Below the pieces are notes generated by a model, which saw only the letters and a program-made list of their open reading frames with translations, was not told where the DNA came from and did not search any database. From contig NZ_QWEI01000011.1 in the NCBI RefSeq assembly GCF_003515775.1, positions 1-45,747 on the forward strand: a DNA stretch of 45,747 nucleotides. The letters run 5' to 3'. Position numbers and translations under genes: made by a program. This stretch comes from Ureibacillus yapensis (lineage in GTDB: Bacteria > Bacillota > Bacilli > Bacillales_A > Planococcaceae). Below, in pieces: positions 26,401 through 33,962 of this stretch (the first letter of the stretch is position 1; each line of letters begins with the position of its first letter).

Positions 26401-26498
26401 ATAAAGATAAAGATAAAGATAAGGATTCCGAGGATAAAGGAAAAGATAAAGAAAAGGGAGATGAACAGTCCCCTCCAACCGAATCCGAAGAGAATTAA
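23487..26498 (+). CDS. Class A penicillin-binding protein (transglycosylase/transpeptidase, PBP1A family)
   Basis: A bifunctional peptidoglycan synthase of 1003 residues. After a short cytoplasmic segment comes one membrane helix (about 37-64). The GT51 glycosyltransferase domain follows, with the catalytic glutamate in TEDEYF (129-134) and GGSTLTQQLIKN. The transpeptidase domain has S462-T-M-K465, SQN and KTGT (650-653). Then comes a fibronectin type III-like segment (about 850-925) and an acidic/lysine tail with a run of KD dipeptides. The ribosome binding site AGGGGGTG favours ATG 23487 over GTG 23481. It is divergent from tyrS. The tail is outside the cell and probably disordered. Confidence 0.93.
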   Translation: MLKEWINQLVNRIKELNEKVDQLATSEKMSKVRITGGILWNLILLSFIFLTAAFIFVGGLGLGYFASLVKDDPLLSKEEMKEQIYNYEETSEIYFAGDIYIGKLRTDLERRETSLDQVSPTLINAVLATEDEYFREHNGIVPKAVLRGLLQDVTNSSTQTGGSTLTQQLIKNQILTNEVSYERKAREILLALRLEKFMSKEEIIEAYLNIIPYGRNASGKNIAGIETAAQGIFGVSASELTLPQAAYIAGIPQAPFAYTPFTNTGEVKDAAGLKPGIDRMKVVLNRMLTVGFITEEEFAEAVNYDITQDFREPEPEAADKYPWLTYELENRAKQIIARILAEKDGIDPERLDEEENLLEKYMILADRDVRSGGYRIYSTIDKKMYDAMQESADRFQYYGHTFTRTERDPETGEEIVIEEPVQVGSVAIENSTGKILGFVGGREFNLDQQFNYATQAFRSNGSTMKPLLVYAPAIEYGVIGAGSPVVDVKFTRADGYSPTNYFENQELGIIPAREALAQSQNLAALRLYDRILDRNPAKFLEAMGFNRLTEGDYVHLATAIGGLTYGTTVEENTNAFATFANGGQFIDAYMIDRIEDLDGNLLYEHKAEPVQAFSPETSYIITDMMRDVLTSGTATRARSALKFSSDFAGKTGTSNEYKDSWLVGYNPNITLGVWMGYEQQNKSLSQFNNLYGQPNTRVNLLWANLMNSLYDANPELVTAKAQFERPANVVNASFCALSGDAPSNACSQAGLVRSDLFNRNVFLPSKVDDSLIASSSATVIIGGKSYLALDSTPREFVVSGGGAGLNPEFAKRMLGRLGGDPSKLWPSGTGSIASTATFKADGNPPQAVGATLQGNTIKWSKSASNDVVGYRVYDVTNGGRSLVSSIRGESSRSASIPNGKSYIVVAVDITGYESAQSNTVTSTSAEAADTKQPVVEADSSSNEDQEKQNDGDNNDSPDGSDGNQEGKDKDKDKDKDKDKDSEDKGKDKEKGDEQSPPTESEEN
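26383..26424 (+). repeat. Hexanucleotide tandem repeat in the PBP tail
   Basis: About six to seven copies of a 6-base unit (AAAGAT with one AAAGAC variant) encode repeated Lys-Asp dipeptides near the C-terminus of the penicillin-binding protein. Copies are nearly perfect, so the number may vary between strains without shifting the frame. Confidence 0.85.
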
Positions 26499-26505
26499 AC
26501 AGATG

Positions 26506-26540
26506 AAAAAAAGCGTAGTCTTAAGAGACTACGCTTTTTT
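26506..26540. terminator. Bidirectional terminator between the PBP gene and argD
   Basis: GCGTAGTCT (26513-26521) pairs with AGACTACGC (26526-26534), flanked by A-run and T-run. The stop codon of argD (opposite 26521-26523) lies at the hairpin loop, so the gene end and terminator overlap. Confidence 0.9.
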
Positions 26541-27672
26541 CTTCCGTTAATATAGTTTTCAAAATGGCAACAGCTTCATCTATCTCATCGAAGGTTACGG
26601 TTAACGGCGGAAGCAAACGCAGTACTTGCGCTCCTGCTGCAACAAGCAATAATCCTGCCTCTTCTGCTTTTCCAACGATGGAAGCAACCTCTTTATGACA
26701 ATCAATACCAATCAATAAACCCTTGCCGCGAATCTCAAATTGGTCTTGTGGAAGCACCTCTTCTAGTTTAGAGATTAAGTATTGCGATTTTTCCCTTACT
26801 TCTTCCAGGAAACGGTCGTCAAAAACAAGATCAATTACCGTTTGCGCAACAGCTACTCCCAACGGATTTCCTCCGTATGTCGTTCCATGTGAACCTGGGC
26901 CAAACGTTTCATATAATTCCGCCGTTGCCAAGATTCCCCCTATAGGGAATCCTCCACCCAATCCTTTAGCCATTGAGACAATATCCGGTTTCAAGGACGT
27001 TTGTTCAAAGGCAAAGCGAGTGCCTGTACGGCCAATCCCTGTTTGCACCTCATCTATAATTAATAAAATATTATGCTTTTCGCAAAGTTCGTTAATTGCT
27101 TTTGCAAACTCTTCGGTCACTTCGTGGATGCCGCCTTCACCTTGAATAACTTCAAGCATAATTGCAGCTACCGATTCATCGACCGTATTTTTCAGAGCAT
27201 CCGCATCATTAAATGGAAGATACGTAAACTGGTCGAGCATTGGTCCAAATCCCTTTTGAATCTTTTCTTGGCCAGTTGCGGACATTGCTCCGAAAGTACG
27301 CCCATGGAAAGAGTTCTCGAACGTAATAATATGGTGTTTCCCTGTGTGCTTTCTGGCTAGTTTAATAGCCGCTTCATTTGCTTCGGCTCCGCTATTGCAA
27401 AACAACGCATGGGACAAATGATTATCTTTTACCAACTTTTCAGCCAATTGCACTTGTCCCGGGCTTTCAAATAGATTGCTGGTATGCCAAATTTTTTCGC
27501 TTTGTTCTTTTATCGTTTTTACCAATGCCGGGTGAGTATGCCCTAAACAGCAAACCGCAATCCCGCTTGTAAAATCAAGGTATTGTTTTCCGGTGCTATC
27601 TTTTACAATCGTCCCTTTTCCTTCCACAATACTAATTGGTCTTCTGGAATAGTTATTAAATAATGCATTCAT
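26521..27672 (-). CDS. argD: Acetylornithine aminotransferase
   Basis: ArgD transaminates N-acetylglutamate semialdehyde to N-acetylornithine. The 383-residue class III aminotransferase has the cofactor motifs CNSGAEANEAAIKLARKH, LLIIDEVQTGIGRTG and the PLP lysine in SMAKGLGGGFPIGG. AAGGAGA precedes ATG 27672. It is the last gene of argC-J-B-D, 38 bp after argB. Its 3' end runs into the terminator hairpin shared with the PBP gene. Some ArgD enzymes also accept succinylated substrates or ornithine, but the arginine operon fixes the main role. Confidence 0.95.
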   Translation of the reverse strand: MNALFNNYSRRPISIVEGKGTIVKDSTGKQYLDFTSGIAVCCLGHTHPALVKTIKEQSEKIWHTSNLFESPGQVQLAEKLVKDNHLSHALFCNSGAEANEAAIKLARKHTGKHHIITFENSFHGRTFGAMSATGQEKIQKGFGPMLDQFTYLPFNDADALKNTVDESVAAIMLEVIQGEGGIHEVTEEFAKAINELCEKHNILLIIDEVQTGIGRTGTRFAFEQTSLKPDIVSMAKGLGGGFPIGGILATAELYETFGPGSHGTTYGGNPLGVAVAQTVIDLVFDDRFLEEVREKSQYLISKLEEVLPQDQFEIRGKGLLIGIDCHKEVASIVGKAEEAGLLLVAAGAQVLRLLPPLTVTFDEIDEAVAILKTILTEEKSVVS

Positions 27673-27710
27673 TTGACGATCTCCTTATTCATTGGTTTAT
27701 AAGCTAAGCT

Positions 27711-28505
27711 CTAAGAACGAACTGCAACATTCTTTTCGGAAGATGGAACAATCATTGTTCCTGTTAAACGATCATCCACAATTTGTACGGAAGGAACACC
27801 CGCATCCAGCACCTGTACTGCTCCTTGTACTTTCGGGATCATTCCCCCATAGATATGTCCTTCTTCAATCCATTGATCAATGAGAGCCGGTGTTGCTTTG
27901 TCCTGATACTCTCCTTCAATGCGAATTCCAGAAACATCCGTAACCAGCAACAAACTCTCGGCTTCTACGGCTAAAGCCACTTCACTTGCTACAGTATCCC
28001 CATTGATGTTTAATGCTTGACCATCAATGGTTGCACCAATACAAGCAATGACCGGCACAATTTGTTGTTTGCATAGACGATTAAGCAGCTGCGTGTTTAC
28101 AGCTGTCACTTTTCCAACATACCCATACGTCTCTTTTTCCAAAAACTCACTCTGCAATAATAGTCCGTCAAATCCATTCAGCCCGATTGCCATAATGCCC
28201 GCCTTATTTAACTCACCAACTAGAGCTGGATTGACTTTTCCGATTAAAGTTGATTGGACAATATTAATCGCATCTTCATTTGTTACCCGAATGCCATTTA
28301 AGACGGGAGAGGTTATGCCTTGTTTTTCCAGTTCCCGATTAATGGCAGGACCTCCGCCGTGCGTGATAATGATGTCGAAACCTTCTTGCTGCAGATTTTT
28401 AAAATTGGAAAAGAAGGCTTTATTTAAGCCTTCCAATGTACTTCCGCCAAGTTTGATGACGATTTTTTTACGAACGGTAGGAAGCGTTGATTTGGACGTA
28501 ATCAT
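27711..28505 (-). CDS. argB: Acetylglutamate kinase
   Basis: ArgB phosphorylates N-acetylglutamate, the second step of arginine synthesis. The 264-residue amino-acid-kinase-family protein has IVIKLGGSTLEG near the N-terminus, THGGGPAINRELEKQGI for substrate binding, and NINGDTVASEVALAVEA. ATG 28505 lies inside the end of argJ (38-bp overlap) with GGGGGTG upstream, so translation is coupled. It lacks the long N-terminal helix of arginine-inhibited, hexameric ArgB, which suggests that feedback acts elsewhere, for example on ArgJ. Confidence 0.95.
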   Translation of the reverse strand: MITSKSTLPTVRKKIVIKLGGSTLEGLNKAFFSNFKNLQQEGFDIIITHGGGPAINRELEKQGITSPVLNGIRVTNEDAINIVQSTLIGKVNPALVGELNKAGIMAIGLNGFDGLLLQSEFLEKETYGYVGKVTAVNTQLLNRLCKQQIVPVIACIGATIDGQALNINGDTVASEVALAVEAESLLLVTDVSGIRIEGEYQDKATPALIDQWIEEGHIYGGMIPKVQGAVQVLDAGVPSVQIVDDRLTGTMIVPSSEKNVAVRS

Positions 28506-29691
28506 AAGTTAAATCGCACCCCCATGCTAATCCGCATCCTTCTCCTTGACCTAGGGACACGTATATTTTCACTTCGTTTGCTTTTAAAATAGTAATCAAT
28601 TCTTCTTCAGAAAACGGAACCGGTTCACCATTTTCAACCATTAGTGCATGACCGATTTTAATGGAGACCTTTTCTGGATCAACAGTTGCACCGCTATAGC
28701 CTACTGCTGCAATAATACGGCCCCAGTTTGCATCATTCCCGAATACAGCCGTTTTCACTAAAGGAGAACCAACTACCGTTTTTGCAATTTTACGTGCTTC
28801 TTCATCAGAAACGGCACCGGCAACTTCTACTTCAATTAATTTCGTTGCCCCTTCTCCGTCACGGGCAATTGCTTTTGCTAAATCTTCGGCAACAATTTGC
28901 AATGTACTATAAAAATTATCCCAGTCCGGGTGTGATGGCGACAGCGGATTATTGCCCGCCAAACCATTTGCCATAATGACAACCGTATCATTCGTTGAAG
29001 TATCACCGTCCACAGTAATGGAGTTAAACGTTAAATCTGTAATTTCCGATAATGCCTTCTGCAACTCTGCGGATTCAATATTTGCATCTGTAGTGATAAA
29101 ACCAAGCATTGTTGCCATATTCGGCTCAATCATCCCAGAACCTTTCGCCGTACCTGAAATGACAACCTCTTTCCCATCAATTAACGTGCTATACGTAGTA
29201 TTTTTCATTACGGTATCTGTCGTTAAAATGGCTTGGGCAAAATCAATTCCATGCTCCAGCGTATTGCCTAATTGCAATTGTCCAACACCTTTGCGAATTG
29301 GTTCCAGATTCATAATTTGGCCAATTACGCCTGTTGAAGCTACCCCAACCAAACTTGGATCAATTCCCAGTTTTTTGGCTGCCAGGGCTTGCATTTCATA
29401 TGCGTCGGCAATCCCTTGTTTACCTGTGCAGGCATTGGCATTTCCCGAATTGACGATCAAGGCTTGCATTTTCCCTGTATTGTAAACGACTTCTTTTGTT
29501 ATTTTTAATGGTGCAGCCTGTACGGCATTTGTTGTAAATACGCCCGCTACACTTGCTGGAACTTCACTTACAAGCAACGCTAAATCCTTTTTCTTATGTT
29601 TAATGCCGCAATGCATTCCCGCTGCGGAGAACCCTTTCGGCGATACGATATTTTTGCTTGATAATTTTCTAAACTCAAATAATGAATTCAC
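28468..29691 (-). CDS. argJ: Bifunctional ornithine acetyltransferase / N-acetylglutamate synthase
   Basis: ArgJ recycles the acetyl group from acetylornithine to glutamate; bifunctional forms also use acetyl-CoA. The 407-residue precursor contains the self-cleavage site GSGMIEPNMATML, with T194 as the expected nucleophile generating alpha and beta chains. The GTG start at 29691 follows GGGGAG. It lies 15 bp after argC and overlaps argB. No separate argA or argE is visible, in keeping with the acetyl-recycling route. Confidence 0.95.
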   Translation of the reverse strand: MNSLFEFRKLSSKNIVSPKGFSAAGMHCGIKHKKKDLALLVSEVPASVAGVFTTNAVQAAPLKITKEVVYNTGKMQALIVNSGNANACTGKQGIADAYEMQALAAKKLGIDPSLVGVASTGVIGQIMNLEPIRKGVGQLQLGNTLEHGIDFAQAILTTDTVMKNTTYSTLIDGKEVVISGTAKGSGMIEPNMATMLGFITTDANIESAELQKALSEITDLTFNSITVDGDTSTNDTVVIMANGLAGNNPLSPSHPDWDNFYSTLQIVAEDLAKAIARDGEGATKLIEVEVAGAVSDEEARKIAKTVVGSPLVKTAVFGNDANWGRIIAAVGYSGATVDPEKVSIKIGHALMVENGEPVPFSEEELITILKANEVKIYVSLGQGEGCGLAWGCDLTYDYVQINASYRS

Positions 29692-29706
29692 TGTGTTTAC
29701 TCCCCT

Positions 29707-30741
29707 TTATATGAATAGTGGCACTACATCAAGACCTAGCGTTTGCGGTAGTGAGAATTGAACGTTCATATTTTGAATTGCCTGCCCTGCTGCCCCTTTA
29801 ACCAAATTGTCGATCACCCCAACAATGGTGGCCCGGTTAGTGCGCTCATCTACTTTTACGTAAATATCGCAATAGTTTGAACCTTTGACACGGTTTGTGC
29901 CGATTGATGAAACATCTTGTACAAGCCGCACAAATGGATGGTTTTTATAGGTTTCTTCTAAACAATCATTCAATTGCTTGTTTGTAACCCCGGGTAAAAC
30001 CGGTGCATAGGAAGTAGCCAATATTCCACGCGTCATTGGTACCAGATGCGTATTAAAAGTAATCGTTGTTTCAGTATTTGCGAACATCTTAATTGCCTGT
30101 TCGATTTCAGGAATATGTTGATGCTCATTTACTTTATAAATTGAAAAGTTTTCATTCATTTCACTGTAATGCGTTGTTTGGGAAGGTTTATTCCCTGCGC
30201 CCGAAACACCGCTTTTTGCATCGATAATCAGGTAATTCGGATCGATTAATCGCTCTTTAATTAAAGGAAGTACTGAAAGTAAAACTGCGGTTGGATAACA
30301 ACCAGGATTGGCAATAAGACCGGCGGATTGAATGTTTTTCTCATTCCACTCCGTCAAGCCATAAACACTCTCCTGGACAATTGAATGTGGTGCAGGCGTT
30401 TTTTTATACCATTTTTCATAGGATGCTAAATCTTTAAGACGATAATCGCCCGAAAGATCAATTAACTTTGGCCCTACTCCAACTAATGGAGGCAATAGTT
30501 TACTTGTCACCCCGGATGGAGTACTTGTAAAGACTACGTCAAAGCCTGACAGCTTCTCTTCTTCAATTTTATTCAACGGCGCATCGTGGATGGATAACAA
30601 ATGTCCAAATTTGGAAGAAAAAATTGTTCCTTCCTCAGAAGAAGTAAACAAATCAATTTCCTTTACTTCTGGATGGTTATGCAAAAACCGTATAAGTTCC
30701 AATCCGCCATACCCAGTTGCCCCTATTATTCCAACTTTCAC
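29707..30741 (-). CDS. argC: N-acetyl-gamma-glutamyl-phosphate reductase
   Basis: ArgC reduces N-acetylglutamyl phosphate to the semialdehyde with NADPH. The 344-residue product has GIIGATGYGGLELIRFLHNH at the N-terminus and the catalytic cysteine in NPGCYPTA (C148). I chose GTG 30741 (MKVGIIGATG) because AGGGGTG lies six bases upstream; the reading from 30750 begins within that site. It is the first gene of the operon, behind a promoter that carries an ArgR-box-like sequence. Confidence 0.95.
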   Translation of the reverse strand: MKVGIIGATGYGGLELIRFLHNHPEVKEIDLFTSSEEGTIFSSKFGHLLSIHDAPLNKIEEEKLSGFDVVFTSTPSGVTSKLLPPLVGVGPKLIDLSGDYRLKDLASYEKWYKKTPAPHSIVQESVYGLTEWNEKNIQSAGLIANPGCYPTAVLLSVLPLIKERLIDPNYLIIDAKSGVSGAGNKPSQTTHYSEMNENFSIYKVNEHQHIPEIEQAIKMFANTETTITFNTHLVPMTRGILATSYAPVLPGVTNKQLNDCLEETYKNHPFVRLVQDVSSIGTNRVKGSNYCDIYVKVDERTNRATIVGVIDNLVKGAAGQAIQNMNVQFSLPQTLGLDVVPLFI

Positions 30742-30804
30742 TTCATTCACCCCTAAGTTTTGCAGATGCGTATGTTGCTGCTATGAATCTGCCAAGATAA
30801 AGAT

Positions 30805-30833
30805 AGTATAATTGTGTATAAATATTTAGTCAA
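30805..30833 (-). promoter_or_regulatory. arg operon promoter with ArgR-box-like spacer
   Basis: On the minus strand TTGACT (30833-30828), a 17-base spacer and TATACT (30810-30805) form a near-consensus promoter. The spacer region (about 30812-30829) has the palindromic AT-rich look of an ARG box (TAAATATTTATACA against the consensus TGAATWWWWATTCA). A repressor bound there would block RNA polymerase. Confidence 0.65.
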
Positions 30834-30876
30834 CTGTATTTTTATATAACATTTAATTATTCTTAAAGATAGAAAA

Positions 30877-30913
30877 AGGGATACTTTATTATAGTTATAA
30901 TGAAGTATCCCTT
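30877..30913 (-). terminator. Terminator after acsA
   Basis: AAGGGATACTT (30877-30887) pairs perfectly with AAGTATCCCTT (30903-30913), with further AT pairing inside. A T-run follows on the minus strand. It is about 100 bp after the acsA stop, in an AT-rich gap shared with the arg promoter. Confidence 0.75.
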
Positions 30914-31015
30914 AAAGTAGTTGAATAAATATTAATATAGTATTAATTATTTGTAAATAATTAACAATTCATTGAATGATTCATGGTTCAGTTTTAATGT
31001 GTAAATTTTTAAGAT

Positions 31016-32743
31016 TTAATCTTCCATTGTGGACAAATCGCCTGTTGGTAAATTTAACTCCCAAGCTTTTAAAACGCGACGCATAATTTTGCCGCTTCGT
31101 GTTTTTGGCAGTTTATCCTTAAATTCAATTTCACGAGGTGCCGCGTGGGCAGCCAAACCTGTTTTAACAAAGCTTCGAATATTCTCTGCCAACTCATCGC
31201 TCGGTTCGATACCTTCTCTCAACGCAATAAACGCTTTGATGATTTCGCCCCGTACAGGGTCCGGTTTTCCAATGACGCCGGCTTCTACAACATCCGGATG
31301 CTCAAGAAGCTTGCTTTCCACTTCAAATGGACCCACACGCTCCCCGGAGGTCATGATTACGTCATCAATCCGGCCTTGGAACCAGAAGTAGCCTTCTTCA
31401 TCCATATATGCTGAATCTCCGGAAACATACCACTCATTTTTCAGGAAATAAGATTGAAAACGTTCTGGATTTCCCCAAATCTCCCGCATCATGGAAGGCC
31501 AGCCTTTTCGGATTGCTAAATTCCCCATTGTATATGGAGGCACTTCATTTCCTTCGTCATCGACAATTGTTGCATAAATTCCCGGCACCGGTTTTCCCAT
31601 CGAGCCAGGTTTAATTTCCATGGAAGGATAGTTGCAAATAATATGTCCCCCGGTTTCCGTCATCCACCACGTATCATGGATGCGGTGACCCAGTTCATCC
31701 ATGCCCCATCGGACAACTTCCGGATTTAATGGTTCCCCTACAGAAAGAACATGTCGAAGCGAGGATAAGTCGTATTGTTCCAATAGGCTTGAACCAGCTC
31801 CCATCAACATCCTGAAAGCTGTCGGGGCGCTATACCAAACCGTAACGCCGTAATGTTCGATTGCTCCATACCAACTTTGGGGACTAAAACGTCCACCTAC
31901 GATCAAGTTTGTTGTCCCGTTCAACCAAGGGCCAAATACCCCGTAAGCCGTACCTGTTACCCAACCAGGGTCAGCCGTACACCAATAAACATCCTCTTCT
32001 TGCAGATCCAGTACCCATTTTGCTGTTTGGTAGTGTTGGATCATAGCATTATGAACGTGAAGCACACCTTTTGGGGCACCCGTGGAACCGGAAGTATAAT
32101 GAAGCAGCATCCCGTCTTCACGATCAACCCACTCTATATCGAATAAACTTGAAGCTTCTTTCATTTCCCGATTCAAGTCCACAATTTTTTCATTTTCTTC
32201 AACACGTTCCCCAACAATGAAGATTTTTTCCAAATGTGGAAGTTTCTCTACCGGCACTCGGTTTAATAGATTTGGCGTTGTTACAATTGCTTTCGCTTTG
32301 CTATCAGCCAGGCGATCATAAACCGCTCCCTCCATAAACGCTTCAAATAGCGGTCCTACAATAACCCCCATTTTTATCGCGCCTAATAACGAGAAGTACA
32401 GCTCAGGTGAACGCGGCATAAAAATAAACAACCGATCACCCTTTTCCAACGTAGAATGCTGTCTGAACACATTGGCCGCTTTGTTGGAATTCTGTTTCAT
32501 ATCATAAAATGTATAACTTTCTTTTCGAATGCCGTCATCAAAAAACAAAGCTACTTTGTCTTTTCGATCGCTGTCGGCATGTCGATCGATTGCTTCGTAA
32601 GCGGCATTCAATTTCCCCGTTGTATGCCAGCTAAAAGCTTGCTCTGTTTCTTTCCAGTCAAAGGAAGAAACAGTTTCCTCGTAATTCTGCAAATGATGTT
32701 CCCCTTGAATTACTGCCAATTTGTCCGTAATTTTTATCCCCAT
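31016..32743 (-). CDS. acsA: Acetyl-coenzyme A synthetase
   Basis: AcsA activates acetate to acetyl-CoA through acetyl-AMP. The 575-residue protein has the adenylate-forming motifs HYTSGSTGAPKGVLH, WWMTETGGH and YVSGDSAY. The C-terminal acetylation motif PKTRSGKIMRR contains the active-site lysine K552. In B. subtilis that lysine is acetylated by AcuA and deacetylated by AcuC, both encoded divergently here. ATG 32743 follows AAAGGGG; the frame extends to 32761 without a ribosome binding site. A terminator follows the gene. Confidence 0.95.
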   Translation of the reverse strand: MGIKITDKLAVIQGEHHLQNYEETVSSFDWKETEQAFSWHTTGKLNAAYEAIDRHADSDRKDKVALFFDDGIRKESYTFYDMKQNSNKAANVFRQHSTLEKGDRLFIFMPRSPELYFSLLGAIKMGVIVGPLFEAFMEGAVYDRLADSKAKAIVTTPNLLNRVPVEKLPHLEKIFIVGERVEENEKIVDLNREMKEASSLFDIEWVDREDGMLLHYTSGSTGAPKGVLHVHNAMIQHYQTAKWVLDLQEEDVYWCTADPGWVTGTAYGVFGPWLNGTTNLIVGGRFSPQSWYGAIEHYGVTVWYSAPTAFRMLMGAGSSLLEQYDLSSLRHVLSVGEPLNPEVVRWGMDELGHRIHDTWWMTETGGHIICNYPSMEIKPGSMGKPVPGIYATIVDDEGNEVPPYTMGNLAIRKGWPSMMREIWGNPERFQSYFLKNEWYVSGDSAYMDEEGYFWFQGRIDDVIMTSGERVGPFEVESKLLEHPDVVEAGVIGKPDPVRGEIIKAFIALREGIEPSDELAENIRSFVKTGLAAHAAPREIEFKDKLPKTRSGKIMRRVLKAWELNLPTGDLSTMED

Positions 32744-33004
32744 AAAAATTACCCCTTTCAAATCAATTTCATCTTACAAAGATTAATAATAATCGTTATC
32801 AGAGTATATTACTAGAAAAAACCCAATAGACAATTATTATTTGAAATTAATAGATTTTACATTATTTATTTTACAATAATCCGAACATTTTGAGTTGAAT
32901 ATTTTAAATTTTATGAACATTACTGCATTTTTCACAAAAACCAGCGATTTTGTGCATATTTTATCATATAATGAATTTATCAAACACTTGTGGAGAGAAT
33001 TAAA

Positions 33005-33637
33005 ATGAATCATATTAAAAATTTTTATTCCATAGATTTTAATACCAGGCATGGAATTGTTCAAATTGAAGGCCCCGTTCTTCCCGAACAATTGGAAAGC
33101 TATCATTTCCATGAAGATTTGGTCGCTTTCAGGCCACCCAAACAGCAGCACGAAGCGTTAATCGGCATCGCTCAATTGGAAGAGGGACGAATTACCGTAA
33201 TACGAAACGGTAATACAGTCGTCGGGTACGTTACATTTCTTTATCCGGATCCGTTGGAAAGATGGGCAGAGGATCGTATTGAAAATATGATTGAGCTGGG
33301 CGCCATCGAAGTGATTCCTTCCTATCGGGGCTCCGGAGCAGGAAAAAAATTATTGCAAGTTTCCTTTATGGATGAGGAAATGGAGAAATATTTGGTCATT
33401 ACGACAGAATACTATTGGCATTGGGATTTAAAAGGGACAGGCTTGAATGTTTGGGACTATCGCAAAATGATGGAACGACTAATGAATGTCGTTGGATTTG
33501 AATATTACGCAACCGATGACCCCGAAATTACTTCCCATCCGGCCAATTGCCTTATGGCCCGAATGGGGAAATATGTAAACAACGACACGATCGAACGCTT
33601 CGATCGATTGCGCTTTCGAAATCGTTTTATGTATTAA
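33005..33637 (+). CDS. acuA: Acetoin utilization protein AcuA, lysine acetyltransferase
   Basis: AcuA is a GNAT-fold enzyme that inactivates AcsA by acetylating its catalytic lysine. The 210-residue product has the GNAT acetyl-CoA loop IEVIPSYRGSGAGKKLLQVS in the middle and the family tail YATDDPEITSHPANCLMARMG. ATG 33005 follows GGAGAG at 32992-32997. It is divergent from its substrate gene acsA. A pair of structured repeats starts at its stop codon and separates it from acuB by 325 bp. Confidence 0.93.
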   Translation: MNHIKNFYSIDFNTRHGIVQIEGPVLPEQLESYHFHEDLVAFRPPKQQHEALIGIAQLEEGRITVIRNGNTVVGYVTFLYPDPLERWAEDRIENMIELGAIEVIPSYRGSGAGKKLLQVSFMDEEMEKYLVITTEYYWHWDLKGTGLNVWDYRKMMERLMNVVGFEYYATDDPEITSHPANCLMARMGKYVNNDTIERFDRLRFRNRFMY

Positions 33638-33805
33638 GAAAAGCGGAGAACGCCCGTTTAGCTCCGACAACAACTGGCCGACAAAAACGCCACGTCGTGT
33701 GGCTTTGTCGGCACTAGCACATCCATGTGCGTCGGAGGGGCTGACAAAAGGGCGCTATTTGCCCTTATTGGCAACACCGAAGTTGTCGAGGAGCTGGCGT
33801 TCGCA
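33634..33805 (+). repeat. Structured intergenic repeat, copy 1 (long form)
   Basis: A 172-bp unit starting TTAAGAAAAGCGGAGAACGCC and ending GAGCTGGCGTTCGCA. Its ends are imperfect inverted repeats (GCGGAGAACGCC against GCGAACGCC). Inside are CCGACAAA/TTTGTCGG and GCACAT/ATGTGC hairpins. It carries a 53-bp insert (with AAGGGC/GCCCTT) that copy 2 lacks. No protein is credible: the open frame at 33699-33935 runs through the repeats. Confidence 0.85.
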
Positions 33806-33813
33806 GCCAGACA

Positions 33814-33930
33814 TTAAGAAAAGCGGAGAACGCCTGATTAGCCGACAACAACTGGCCGACAAAAACGCCGCGTCGTGTAGCTTTGTCGGCACTAGCACAT
33901 CCATGTGCGTCGGAGGAGCTGGCGTTCGCA
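33814..33930 (+). repeat. Structured intergenic repeat, copy 2 (short form)
   Basis: A 117-bp unit that matches copy 1 closely over its whole length except for the 53-bp insert and a 2-bp deletion. It lies in the same orientation, offset by 180 bp. It ends 14 bp before the acuB ribosome binding site, so it lies within the presumed acuABC transcript. Confidence 0.85.
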
Positions 33931-33962
33931 CCTAAACCACTTGAAAGGCGGTAAAAAAATTG

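Noticed and set aside
26383..26424. Short repeats considered as a CRISPR array
   Set aside because: They are contiguous 6-base units in a coding frame without spacers. No repeat-spacer pattern or cas gene occurs anywhere in the window.
32779..32800. Possible cre site upstream of acsA (TGATAACGATTATTA on the minus strand)
   Set aside because: Three of the conserved positions mismatch, so it is too weak to list, although catabolite control of acsA would be expected from B. subtilis.
33699..33935. 78-codon open frame on the plus strand between acuA and acuB
   Set aside because: It runs through both copies of the structured repeat. The sequence is explained by inverted repeats, and there is no ribosome binding site.
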